From positions 248,001 through 312,000 of the forward strand of contig NW_027480449.1 of assembly GCF_051401765.1 (NCBI RefSeq): a DNA stretch of 64,000 nucleotides, given 5' to 3'. The notes under the pieces were generated by a model. The model made no database searches. It saw nothing but the letters and a program-made list of their open reading frames with translations, and was not told the origin of the DNA. The DNA comes from Calliopsis andreniformis. Lineage: Eukaryota > Arthropoda > Insecta > Hymenoptera > Andrenidae. The position numbers and the translations under genes were made by a program. Positions 41,795-51,810 of this stretch are shown here, one piece after another; the first letter of the stretch is position 1, and each line of letters starts with the position of its first letter.

Positions 41795-44700
41795 TACAGA
41801 CACTGCTGGTGATCCTGACAATGTTCCTGACACTGCTCCTGACACTGCTCCTGACACTGACACTGGCACTGACACAGCTCCAGACACTGGCACTGCTCCT
41901 GTCGCTGCTCCTGACACAGACACTGACCCCGACACTGCTCCTGTCTCTGACACTGATCCCGACACTGCTCCTGACACAGCTCCTGACACTGACACTGCTC
42001 CTGACACTGCTCCTGACACTGCTCCTGACTCTGACACTGCTCCTGACACTGCTCCTGATACTGACACTGGCACTGCTACTGACCATGCTGCTGACACTGA
42101 CACTGCTGCCGATCCTGACAATGCTCCTGACACTGCTCCAGCCACTGACACTGACACTGCACCTGACACTACTCCTGAAATAGCTGCTGTCACTGACACT
42201 TCTCCTGTCACTGCTCCTGACACTGACGGTGCTGCTGATCCTGAGAATGCTCCTCACACTGCTCCTGACACTGACACTGCTCCTGGCACTGCTGCTGGCA
42301 CTGGCACTGCTGCTGATCCTGAGAATACCCCTGAATCTGCTCCTCACACTGGCACTGCTACTGACCATGCTCCTGACACTGACACTGCCACTGACACTGC
42401 CCCTGACCCTGCTCCTGACACTGCTCCTGGCACTGACACTGCTCCTGACACTGCTCCTGACGCTGCACCTGACTCTGACACTTGTCCTGACACTGCTCCT
42501 GAAGCTGACACTGGTCCTGACACTGCTCCTGACACTGACACTGCCACTGACACTGCCCCTGACCCTGCTCCTGACACTGCTCCTGGCACTGACACTGTCC
42601 TGACACTGCTCCTGACGCTGCACCTGACTCTGACACTTGTCCTGACACTGCTCCTGAAGCTGACACAGGTCCTGACACTGCTTCTGACACTGACACTGCT
42701 CCTCACACTGCTCCTGACACTGACACTGCAACTGAGAATGCTCCTGACACTGACGCTGCACCTGACATTGCTCTATGTCACTGCTCCTGACACTGACACT
42801 GACACTGCTCCTGTCACTGACACTGCTCCTGACACTGACACTGCTCCAGACACTGCTCCTGACACAGGCACTGCTCCTGATACTGCCACTGACCCTGACA
42901 CTGCTCCTGACACTGACACTGCTGCTGAAACTGACAATGCTCCTGACACTGCTCCTGACACTGCTCCTGACACAGGCACTGCTCCTGATACTGCCACTGA
43001 CCCTGACACTGCTCCTGACACAGCTCCTGACACTGACACTGCACCTGTGAATGCTCCTGACACTGACGCTGCACCCGACACTGCTCCTGACGCTGCACCT
43101 GACTCTGCTCCTGACACAGGCACTGCTCCTGATACTGCCACTGGCCCTGACACTGCTCCTGACACAGCTCCTGACACTGACACTGCTCCTGACACTGCTC
43201 CTGACCCTGCTCCTGACTCAGACACTGCTCCTGACACTGCTCCTGATACTGACACTGGCACTGACACTGACCATGCTCCTGACACTGACACTGCTGGTGA
43301 TCCTGACAATGCTCCTGACACAGCTCCAGTCACTGACACTGACACTGCACCTGACACTACTCCTGAAATAGCTGCTGTCACTGACACTTCTCCTGTCACT
43401 GCTCCTGACACTGACGGTGCTGCTCATCCTGAGAATGCTCCTGATACTGGTCCTCACACTGCTGCTGACACTGGCACTGCTGCTGTTCCTGAGAATGCCC
43501 CTGAATCTGCTCCTCACACTGACACTGCTCCTGACACTGCTCCTGACACTGACACTGCTCCTAACACTGCTCCTGACACTGACACTACCGCTGACACTGT
43601 TCCTAACATAGCAGCTGACACTGACACTGCTCCTGACACTCGCACTGTACCTGACACTGCTCCTGACACTGACACTGATCCTGCCACTGTTCCTGACACT
43701 GCTGCTCACAAAGACACTGCTCCTGACACTGACACTGCTCCTCACACTGCTCCTGATACTGACACTGGCACTGCTACTGGCCATGCTCCTGACACTGACA
43801 CTGCTGCTGATCCTGACAATGCTCCTGACGCTGCTCCAGTCACTGACACTGACACTGCACCTGACACTACTCCTGAAATAGATGTTGTCACTGACACTTC
43901 TCCTGTCACTGCACCTGACACTGACGCTGCTGCCGATCCTGAGAATGCTCCTGACACTGCTCCTGTCACTGACGCAGCTCCTGAGAGTGCTCCTGGCACT
44001 GACACTGTCACTGCTCCTGACACTGACTCTGCTCCTGACACTGCTACTGACACTGACACTGCTCCTGATACTGACACTGACACTGCTCCTCACACTGCTC
44101 CTGACACTGCTCCTGACACTGACCCTGTTCCTGACACTACTCCTGAAACTGCTCCAGACACTGACACTGCTCCAGCCACTGACACTGCTCCTGACACTGC
44201 TCCTGTCACTGACACTGCTCCTGTCACTGACATTGCTCGCCACACTGCTCCTAACACTGACACTGCTCCTGTCACTGCTCCTGACACAGGCACTGCTGGT
44301 GATCCTGGCAATGCTCCCTACACAGCTCCTGACATTGGCACTGGTCCTGACTCTGCTCCTGACACTGACGCTGCCACTGACACTGCCCCTGACCCTGCTC
44401 CTGACACTGCTCCTGACACTGACACTGCTCCTCCCACTGTTCCTGACACTGCTGCTCACACTGACACTGCTCCTGTCACTGGCACTGCTCCTGATACAGA
44501 CACTGCTGGTGATCCTGACAATGTTCCTGACACTGCTCCTGACACTGCTCCTGACACTGACACTGGCACTGACACTGCTCCAGACACTGGCACTGCTCCT
44601 GTCGCTGCTCCTGACACAGACACTGACCCCGACACTGCTCCTGTCTCTGACACTGACCCCGACACTGCTCCTGACACAGCTCCTGACACTTACACTGCTC

Positions 44701-47600
44701 CTGACACTGCTCCTGACACTGCTCCTGACTCTGACACTGCTCCTGACACTGCTCCTGATACTGACACTGGCACTGCTACTGACCATGCTGCTGACACTGA
44801 CACTGCTGCTGATCCTGACAATGCTCCTGACACTGCTCCAGCCACTGACACTGACACTGCACCTGACACTACTCCTGAAATAGCTGCTGTCACTGACACT
44901 TCTCCTGTCACTGCTCCTGACACTGACGGTGCTGCTGATCCTGAGAATGCTCCTGACACTGCTCCTGACACTGACACTGCTCCTGGCACTGCTGCTGACA
45001 CTGGCACTGCTGCTGTTCCTGAGAATACCCCTGAATCTGCTCCTCACACTGGCACTGCTACTGACCATGCTCCTGACACTGACACTGCCACTGACACTGC
45101 CCCTGACACTGCTCCTGACACTGCTCCTGTCACTGACACTGCTCCTGTCACTGACACTGCTCGCCACACTGCTCCTAACACTGACACTGCTCCTGTCACT
45201 GCTCCTGATACTGCCACTGACCCTGACACTGCTCCTGACACTGACACTGCTGCTGATACTGACAATGCTCCTGCCACTGCTCCTGACACAGCTCCTGACA
45301 CTGACATTGCTCCTGGCACTGACAGTGCTCCTGACACTGCTCCTGAGATAGACACTGCTCCTGACACTGCTCCTGACACTGACACTGCTCCTGACACTGC
45401 TCCTGACACTGACACTGCTCCGCATACTGCTCCTGGCACTTACACTGCTGCTGACACTGATCCTAACACAGACACTGCTGCTGATACTGACAATGCTCCT
45501 GACACGGCTCCTGACACAGACACAGCTCCTGACACTGCTCCCGACACTGACACTGCTCCTGATACTGCTCCTGACACTGGTCCTGACACTGACGCTTGTC
45601 CTGACACGGCTCCTGAAACTGACACTGGTCCTGACACTGCTCCTGACACAGACACTGCTCCTCACACTGCTCCTGACTCTGACACTGCACCTGAGAAAGC
45701 TCCTGACACTGACGCTGCACCCGACACTGCTCCTGACGCTGCACCTGACACTGCTCCTGACACAGGCACTGCTCCTGATACTGCCACTGACACTGACACT
45801 GCTCCTGACACAGCTCCTGACACTGACACTTCTCCTGACACTGCTCCTGACCCTGCTCCTGACTCAGACACTGCTCCTGACACTGCTCCTGATACTGACA
45901 CTGGCACCGACACTGACACTGCTGGTGATCCTGACAATGCTCCTGACACAGCTCCAGTCACTGACACTGACACTGCACCTGACACTACTCCTGAAATAGC
46001 TGCTGTCACTGACACTTCTCCTGTCACTGCTCCTTACACTGACGGTGCTGCTCATCCTGAGAATGCTCCTGATACTGGTCCTGACACTGCTGCTGACACT
46101 GGCACTGCTGCTGTTCCTGAGAATGCCCCTGAATCTGCTCCTCACACTGACACTGCTCCTGACACTGCTCCTGACACTGACACTGATCCTAACACTGCTC
46201 CTGACACTGACACTACCGCTGACACTGTTCCGAACATTGCAGCTGACACTGACACTGCTCCTGACACTGGCACTGTACCTGACACTGCTCCTGACACTGA
46301 CACTGCTCCTGCCACTGTTCCTGACACTGCTGCTCACAAAGACACTGCTCCTGACACTGACACTGCTCCTCACACTGCTCCTGATACTGACACTGGCACT
46401 GCTACTGGCCATGCTCCTGACACTGACACTGCTGCTGATCCTGACAATGCTCCTGACGCTGCTCCAGTCACTGACACTGACACTGCACCTGACACTACTC
46501 CTGAAATAGATGCTGTCACTGACACTTCTCCTGTCACTGCTCCTGACACTGACGCTGCTGCCGATCCTGAGAATGCTCCTGACACTGCTCCTGTCACTGA
46601 CACAGCTCCTGAGAGTGCTCCTGACACTGGCACTGCTGCTGTTCCTGAGAATGCCCCTGAATCTGGTCCTCACACTGACTCTGCTCCTGACACTGCTCCT
46701 GGCACTGACACTGTCACTGCTCCTGACACTGACTCTGCTCCTGACACTGCTACTGACACTGACACTGCTCCTGATACTGGCACTGACACTGCTCCTCACA
46801 CTGCTCCTGACACTGCTCCTGACACTGACCCTGTTCCTGACACTACTCCTGAAACTGCTCCAGACACTGACACTGCTCCAGCCACTGACACTGCTCCTGA
46901 CACTGCTCCTGACATAGACACTGCTCCTGACACTGCTCCTGACATAGACACTGCTCCTGACACTGCTCCTGACACTGACACTGCTCCTGACACTGACACT
47001 GCTCCGCATACTGCTCCTGGCACTTACACTGCTGCTGACACTATTCCTAACACAGACACTGCTGCTCATACTGACAATGCTCCTGACACGGCTCCTGACA
47101 CAGGCACAGCTCCTGACACTGCTCCCGAAACTGACACTGCTCCTGATACTGCTCCTGACACTGGTCCTGACACTGACGCTTGTCCTGACACTGCTCCTGA
47201 AACTGACACTGGTCCTGAACTGCTCCTGACACAGACACTGCTCCTTACACTGCTCCTGACTCTGACACTGCACCTGAGAATGCTCCTGACACTGACGCTG
47301 CACCCGACACTGCTCCTGACGCTGCACCTGACACTGCTCCTGACACAGGCACTGCTCCTGATACTGCCACTGACCCTGACACTGCTCCTGACACAGCTCC
47401 TGACACTGACACTGCTCCTGACACTGCTCCTGACCCTGCTCCTGACTCAGACACTGCTCCTGACACTGCTCCTGATACTGACACTGGCACTGACACTGAC
47501 CATGCTCCTGACACTGACACTGCTGGTGATCCTGACAATGCTCCTGACACAGCTCCAGTCACTGACACTGACACTGCACCTGACACTACTCCTGAAATAG
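41046..47600 (+). CDS. Candidate Asp/Thr/Ala/Pro repeat ORF, segment 4, closed by a -1 frameshift
   Basis: The ATG-to-TAG frame has 2,184 codons in three parts. The first 245 residues are Leu/Thr phase. The APDT phase runs from 41781 to 47219 (1,813 residues) and includes a Leu-rich cassette at 42597-42776. After the missing base at CCTGAACTG (47218) the frame reads Leu/Thr again for 126 residues until ATAG at 47600. The first part repeats segment 2 at an offset of 33,722 bp with few differences. The C-terminal Leu-rich run results from the deletion and does not look like a designed membrane tail. An intact lattice would have carried on in APDT phase. Confidence 0.28.
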   Translation: MLLTRLLTQTLLLTLLPTLTLLLILLLTLVLTLTLLLTLLLKLTQVLTLLLTETLPLTLLLTLTLHLRMILTLTLHPALLVTLHLTLLLTQALLLILPLTLLLTLLLTLLLTLTLLLTLLLTLTVLLALLLTLTLVLSLTLLVTLLLTLTLLLTLLLTLTLLLTLLLTLTLLLTLLLTLTLLLTLTLLRILLLALTLLLTLLLTQTLLLILTMLLTLLLTQLLTLTLLLPQFLTLLLTLTLLLSLATAPDTDTAGDPDNVPDTAPDTAPDTDTGTDTAPDTGTAPVAAPDTDTDPDTAPVSDTDPDTAPDTAPDTDTAPDTAPDTAPDSDTAPDTAPDTDTGTATDHAADTDTAADPDNAPDTAPATDTDTAPDTTPEIAAVTDTSPVTAPDTDGAADPENAPHTAPDTDTAPGTAAGTGTAADPENTPESAPHTGTATDHAPDTDTATDTAPDPAPDTAPGTDTAPDTAPDAAPDSDTCPDTAPEADTGPDTAPDTDTATDTAPDPAPDTAPGTDTVLTLLLTLHLTLTLVLTLLLKLTQVLTLLLTLTLLLTLLLTLTLQLRMLLTLTLHLTLLYVTAPDTDTDTAPVTDTAPDTDTAPDTAPDTGTAPDTATDPDTAPDTDTAAETDNAPDTAPDTAPDTGTAPDTATDPDTAPDTAPDTDTAPVNAPDTDAAPDTAPDAAPDSAPDTGTAPDTATGPDTAPDTAPDTDTAPDTAPDPAPDSDTAPDTAPDTDTGTDTDHAPDTDTAGDPDNAPDTAPVTDTDTAPDTTPEIAAVTDTSPVTAPDTDGAAHPENAPDTGPHTAADTGTAAVPENAPESAPHTDTAPDTAPDTDTAPNTAPDTDTTADTVPNIAADTDTAPDTRTVPDTAPDTDTDPATVPDTAAHKDTAPDTDTAPHTAPDTDTGTATGHAPDTDTAADPDNAPDAAPVTDTDTAPDTTPEIDVVTDTSPVTAPDTDAAADPENAPDTAPVTDAAPESAPGTDTVTAPDTDSAPDTATDTDTAPDTDTDTAPHTAPDTAPDTDPVPDTTPETAPDTDTAPATDTAPDTAPVTDTAPVTDIARHTAPNTDTAPVTAPDTGTAGDPGNAPYTAPDIGTGPDSAPDTDAATDTAPDPAPDTAPDTDTAPPTVPDTAAHTDTAPVTGTAPDTDTAGDPDNVPDTAPDTAPDTDTGTDTAPDTGTAPVAAPDTDTDPDTAPVSDTDPDTAPDTAPDTYTAPDTAPDTAPDSDTAPDTAPDTDTGTATDHAADTDTAADPDNAPDTAPATDTDTAPDTTPEIAAVTDTSPVTAPDTDGAADPENAPDTAPDTDTAPGTAADTGTAAVPENTPESAPHTGTATDHAPDTDTATDTAPDTAPDTAPVTDTAPVTDTARHTAPNTDTAPVTAPDTATDPDTAPDTDTAADTDNAPATAPDTAPDTDIAPGTDSAPDTAPEIDTAPDTAPDTDTAPDTAPDTDTAPHTAPGTYTAADTDPNTDTAADTDNAPDTAPDTDTAPDTAPDTDTAPDTAPDTGPDTDACPDTAPETDTGPDTAPDTDTAPHTAPDSDTAPEKAPDTDAAPDTAPDAAPDTAPDTGTAPDTATDTDTAPDTAPDTDTSPDTAPDPAPDSDTAPDTAPDTDTGTDTDTAGDPDNAPDTAPVTDTDTAPDTTPEIAAVTDTSPVTAPYTDGAAHPENAPDTGPDTAADTGTAAVPENAPESAPHTDTAPDTAPDTDTDPNTAPDTDTTADTVPNIAADTDTAPDTGTVPDTAPDTDTAPATVPDTAAHKDTAPDTDTAPHTAPDTDTGTATGHAPDTDTAADPDNAPDAAPVTDTDTAPDTTPEIDAVTDTSPVTAPDTDAAADPENAPDTAPVTDTAPESAPDTGTAAVPENAPESGPHTDSAPDTAPGTDTVTAPDTDSAPDTATDTDTAPDTGTDTAPHTAPDTAPDTDPVPDTTPETAPDTDTAPATDTAPDTAPDIDTAPDTAPDIDTAPDTAPDTDTAPDTDTAPHTAPGTYTAADTIPNTDTAAHTDNAPDTAPDTGTAPDTAPETDTAPDTAPDTGPDTDACPDTAPETDTGPELLLTQTLLLTLLLTLTLHLRMLLTLTLHPTLLLTLHLTLLLTQALLLILPLTLTLLLTQLLTLTLLLTLLLTLLLTQTLLLTLLLILTLALTLTMLLTLTLLVILTMLLTQLQSLTLTLHLTLLLK
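41411..47370. repeat. Source block of a 6-kb duplication at offset 16,630 bp
   Basis: All landmarks here recur at 58041-64000 with a constant 16,630-bp offset: the GGCC site 41781/58411, the cassette 42597/59227, the CCTGAACTG site 47218/63848 and the words at 43882/60512. The duplicate runs to the window end, so its full length is unknown. Confidence 0.9.
42597..42776 (+). other. Compensated frameshift cassette, copy 3
   Basis: It lies exactly 33,722 bp after copy 1 and shares its left flank, so it was duplicated with a large block rather than formed again. Confidence 0.9.
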
Positions 47601-50600
47601 CTGCTGTCACTGACACTTCTCCTGTCACTGCTCCTGACACTGACGGTGCTGCTCATCCTGAGAATGCTCCTGATACTGGTCCTCACACTGCTGCTGACAC
47701 TGGCACTGCTGCTGTTCCTGAGAATGCCCCTGAATCTGCTCCTCACACTGACACTGCTCCTGACACTGCTCCTGACACTGACACTGCTCCTAACACTGCT
47801 CCTGACACTGACACTACCGCTGACACTGTTCCTAACATAGCAGCTGACACTGACACTGCTCCTGACACTCGCACTGTACCTGACACTGCTCCTGACACTG
47901 ACACTGATCCTGCCACTGTTCCTGACACTGCTGCTCACAAAGACACTGCTCCTGACACTGACACTGCTCCTCACACTGCTCCTGATACTGACACTGGCAC
48001 TGCTACTGGCCATGCTCCTGACACTGACACTGCTGCTGATCCTGACAATGCTCCTGACGCTGCTCCAGTCACTGACACTGACACTGCACCTGACACTACT
48101 CCTGAAATAGATGTTGTCACTGACACTTCTCCTGTCACTGCACCTGACACTGACGCTGCTGCCGATCCTGAGAATGCTCCTGACACTGCTCCTGTCACTG
48201 ACGCAGCTCCTGAGAGTGCTCCTGGCACTGACACTGTCACTGCTCCTGACACTGACTCTGCTCCTGACACTGCTACTGACACTGACACTGCTCCTGATAC
48301 TGACACTGACACTGCTCCTCACACTGCTCCTGACACTGCTCCTGACACTGACCCTGTTCCTGACACTACTCCTGAAACTGCTCCAGACACTGACACTGCT
48401 CCAGCCACTGACACTGCTCCTGACACTGCTCCTGTCACTGACACTGCTCCTGTCACTGACATTGCTCGCCACACTGCTCCTAACACTGACACTGCTCCTG
48501 TCACTGCTCCTGACACAGGCACTGCTGGTGATCCTGGCAATGCTCCCTACACAGCTCCTGACATTGGCACTGGTCCTGACTCTGCTCCTGACACTGACGC
48601 TGCCACTGACACTGCCCCTGACCCTGCTCCTGACACTGCTCCTGACACTGACACTGCTCCTCCCACTGTTCCTGACACTGCTGCTCACACTGACACTGCT
48701 CCTGTCACTGGCACTGCTCCTGATACAGACACTGCTGGTGATCCTGACAATGTTCCTGACACTGCTCCTGACACTGCTCCTGACACTGACACTGGCACTG
48801 ACACTGCTCCAGACACTGGCACTGCTCCTGTCGCTGCTCCTGACACAGACACTGACCCCGACACTGCTCCTGTCTCTGACACTGACCCCGACACTGCTCC
48901 TGACACAGCTCCTGACACTTACACTGCTCCTGACACTGCTCCTGACACTGCTCCTGACTCTGACACTGTCTCCTGACACTGCTCCTGATACTGACACTGG
49001 CACTGCTACTGACCATGCTGCTGACACTGACACTGCTGCTGATCCTGACAATGCTCCTGACACTGCTCCAGCCACTGACACTGACACTGCACCTGACACT
49101 ACTCCTGAAATAGCTGCTGTCACTGACACTTCTCCTGTCACTGCTCCTGACACTGACGGTGCTGCTGATCCTGAGAATGCTCCTGACACTGCTCCTGACA
49201 CTGACACTGCTCCTGGCACTGCTGCTGACACTGGCACTGCTGCTGTTCCTGAGAATACCCCTGAATCTGCTCCTCACACTGGCACTGCTACTGACCATGC
49301 TCCTGACACTGACACTGCCACTGACACTGCCCCTGACACTGCTCCTGACACTGCTCCTGTCACTGACACTGCTCCTGTCACTGACACTGCTCGCCACACT
49401 GCTCCTAACACTGACACTGCTCCTGTCACTGCTCCTGATACTGCCACTGACCCTGACACTGCTCCTGACACTGACACTGCTGCTGATACTGACAATGCTC
49501 CTGCCACTGCTCCTGACACAGCTCCTGACACTGACATTGCTCCTGGCACTGACAGTGCTCCTGACACTGCTCCTGAGATAGACACTGCTCCTGACACTGC
49601 TCCTGACACTGACACTGCTCCTGACACTGCTCCTGACACTGACACTGCTCCGCATACTGCTCCTGGCACTTACACTGCTGCTGACACTGATCCTAACACA
49701 GACACTGCTGCTGATACTGACAATGCTCCTGACACGGCTCCTGACACAGACACAGCTCCTGACACTGCTCCCGACACTGACACTGCTCCTGATACTGCTC
49801 CTGACACTGGTCCTGACACTGACGCTTGTCCTGACACGGCTCCTGAAACTGACACTGGTCCTGACACTGCTCCTGACACAGACACTGCTCCTCACACTGC
49901 TCCTGACTCTGACACTGCACCTGAGAAAGCTCCTGACACTGACGCTGCACCCGACACTGCTCCTGACGCTGCACCTGACACTGCTCCTGACACAGGCACT
50001 GCTCCTGATACTGCCACTGACACTGACACTGCTCCTGACACAGCTCCTGACACTGACACTTCTCCTGACACTGCTCCTGACCCTGCTCCTGACTCAGACA
50101 CTGCTCCTGACACTGCTCCTGATACTGACACTGGCACCGACACTGACACTGCTGGTGATCCTGACAATGCTCCTGACACAGCTCCAGTCACTGACACTGA
50201 CACTGCACCTGACACTACTCCTGAAATAGCTGCTGTCACTGACACTTCTCCTGTCACTGCTCCTTACACTGACGGTGCTGCTCATCCTGAGAATGCTCCT
50301 GATACTGGTCCTGACACTGCTGCTGACACTGGCACTGCTGCTGTTCCTGAGAATGCCCCTGAATCTGCTCCTCACACTGACACTGCTCCTGACACTGCTC
50401 CTGACACTGACACTGATCCTAACACTGCTCCTGACACTGACACTACCGCTGACACTGTTCCGAACATTGCAGCTGACACTGACACTGCTCCTGACACTGG
50501 CACTGTACCTGACACTGCTCCTGACACTGACACTGCTCCTGCCACTGTTCCTGACACTGCTGCTCACAAAGACACTGCTCCTGACACTGACACTGCTCCT

Positions 50601-51810
50601 CACACTGCTCCTGATACTGACACTGGCACTGCTACTGGCCATGCTCCTGACACTGACACTGCTGCTGATCCTGACAATGCTCCTGACGCTGCTCCAGTCA
50701 CTGACACTGACACTGCACCTGACACTACTCCTGAAATAGATGCTGTCACTGACACTTCTCCTGTCACTGCTCCTGACACTGACGCTGCTGCCGATCCTGA
50801 GAATGCTCCTGACACTGCTCCTGTCACTGACACAGCTCCTGAGAGTGCTCCTGACACTGGCACTGCTGCTGTTCCTGAGAATGCCCCTGAATCTGGTCCT
50901 CACACTGACTCTGCTCCTGACACTGCTCCTGGCACTGACACTGTCACTGCTCCTGACACTGACTCTGCTCCTGACACTGCTACTGACACTGACACTGCTC
51001 CTGATACTGGCACTGACACTGCTCCTCACACTGCTCCTGACACTGCTCCTGACACTGACCCTGTTCCTGACACTACTCCTGAAACTGCTCCAGACACTGA
51101 CACTGCTCCAGCCACTGACACTGCTCCTGACACTGCTCCTGACATAGACACTGCTCCTGACACTGCTCCTGACATAGACACTGCTCCTGACACTGCTCCT
51201 GACACTGACACTGCTCCTGACACTGACACTGCTCCGCATACTGCTCCTGGCACTTACACTGCTGCTGACACTATTCCTAACACAGACACTGCTGCTCATA
51301 CTGACAATGCTCCTGACACGGCTCCTGACACAGGCACAGCTCCTGACACTGCTCCCGAAACTGACACTGCTCCTGATACTGCTCCTGACACTGGTCCTGA
51401 CACTGACGCTTGTCCTGACACTGCTCCTGAAACTGACACTGGTCCTGAACTGCTCCTGACACAGACACTGCTCCTTACACTGCTCCTGACTCTGACACTG
51501 CACCTGAGAATGCTCCTGACACTGACGCTGCACCCGACACTGCTCCTGACGCTGCACCTGACACTGCTCCTGACACAGGCACTGCTCCTGATACTGCCAC
51601 TGACCCTGACACTGCTCCTGACACAGCTCCTGACACTGACACTGCTCCTGACACTGCTCCTGACCCTGCTCCTGACTCAGACACTGCTCCTGACACTGCT
51701 CCTGATACTGACACTGGCACTGACACTGACCATGCTCCTGACACTGACACTGCTGGTGATCCTGACAATGCTCCTGACACAGCTCCAGTCACTGACACTG
51801 ACACTGCACC
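43050..51810. repeat. 4,230-bp higher-order tandem repeat, about two copies
   Basis: Sequence from about 43050 to 47218 recurs from about 47280 to 51448, and the match continues to about 51.8 kb. Landmarks are the CCTGAACTG deletion at 47218 and 51448 (4,230 bp apart) and the 43882/48111 module (4,229 bp apart). The one-base discrepancy is explained by the single extra T at 48969 in the second copy. Confidence 0.85.
47219..48976 (+). CDS. APDT-phase fragment between a -1 and a single-copy +1 indel, no start codon
   Basis: After the missing base at 47218 the Asp/Thr/Ala/Pro reading continues in a new phase for about 585 codons without Met. It runs into TGA at 48974-48976, just after an extra T at 48969 (ACTGTCTCC for ACTGCTCC). 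It has no initiation codon of its own. I list it to show that the polymer reading is continuous on the lattice across the indels. As an independent gene it is unlikely. Confidence 0.15.
   Translation, partial: TAPDTDTAPYTAPDSDTAPENAPDTDAAPDTAPDAAPDTAPDTGTAPDTATDPDTAPDTAPDTDTAPDTAPDPAPDSDTAPDTAPDTDTGTDTDHAPDTDTAGDPDNAPDTAPVTDTDTAPDTTPEIAAVTDTSPVTAPDTDGAAHPENAPDTGPHTAADTGTAAVPENAPESAPHTDTAPDTAPDTDTAPNTAPDTDTTADTVPNIAADTDTAPDTRTVPDTAPDTDTDPATVPDTAAHKDTAPDTDTAPHTAPDTDTGTATGHAPDTDTAADPDNAPDAAPVTDTDTAPDTTPEIDVVTDTSPVTAPDTDAAADPENAPDTAPVTDAAPESAPGTDTVTAPDTDSAPDTATDTDTAPDTDTDTAPHTAPDTAPDTDPVPDTTPETAPDTDTAPATDTAPDTAPVTDTAPVTDIARHTAPNTDTAPVTAPDTGTAGDPGNAPYTAPDIGTGPDSAPDTDAATDTAPDPAPDTAPDTDTAPPTVPDTAAHTDTAPVTGTAPDTDTAGDPDNVPDTAPDTAPDTDTGTDTAPDTGTAPVAAPDTDTDPDTAPVSDTDPDTAPDTAPDTYTAPDTAPDTAPDSDTVS

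Noticed and set aside
35627..42223. Minus-strand ORF of 2,198 codons and similar ones (27947-32188, 13378-15780) with Ser-Val-Arg-Ser or Val-Ser-Gly-Ala repeats
   Set aside because: They are shadows of the same words. They change polymer type at the + strand indels and are much shorter than the longest APDT frame. Resemblance to silk-like or RS-like repeats is compositional only.
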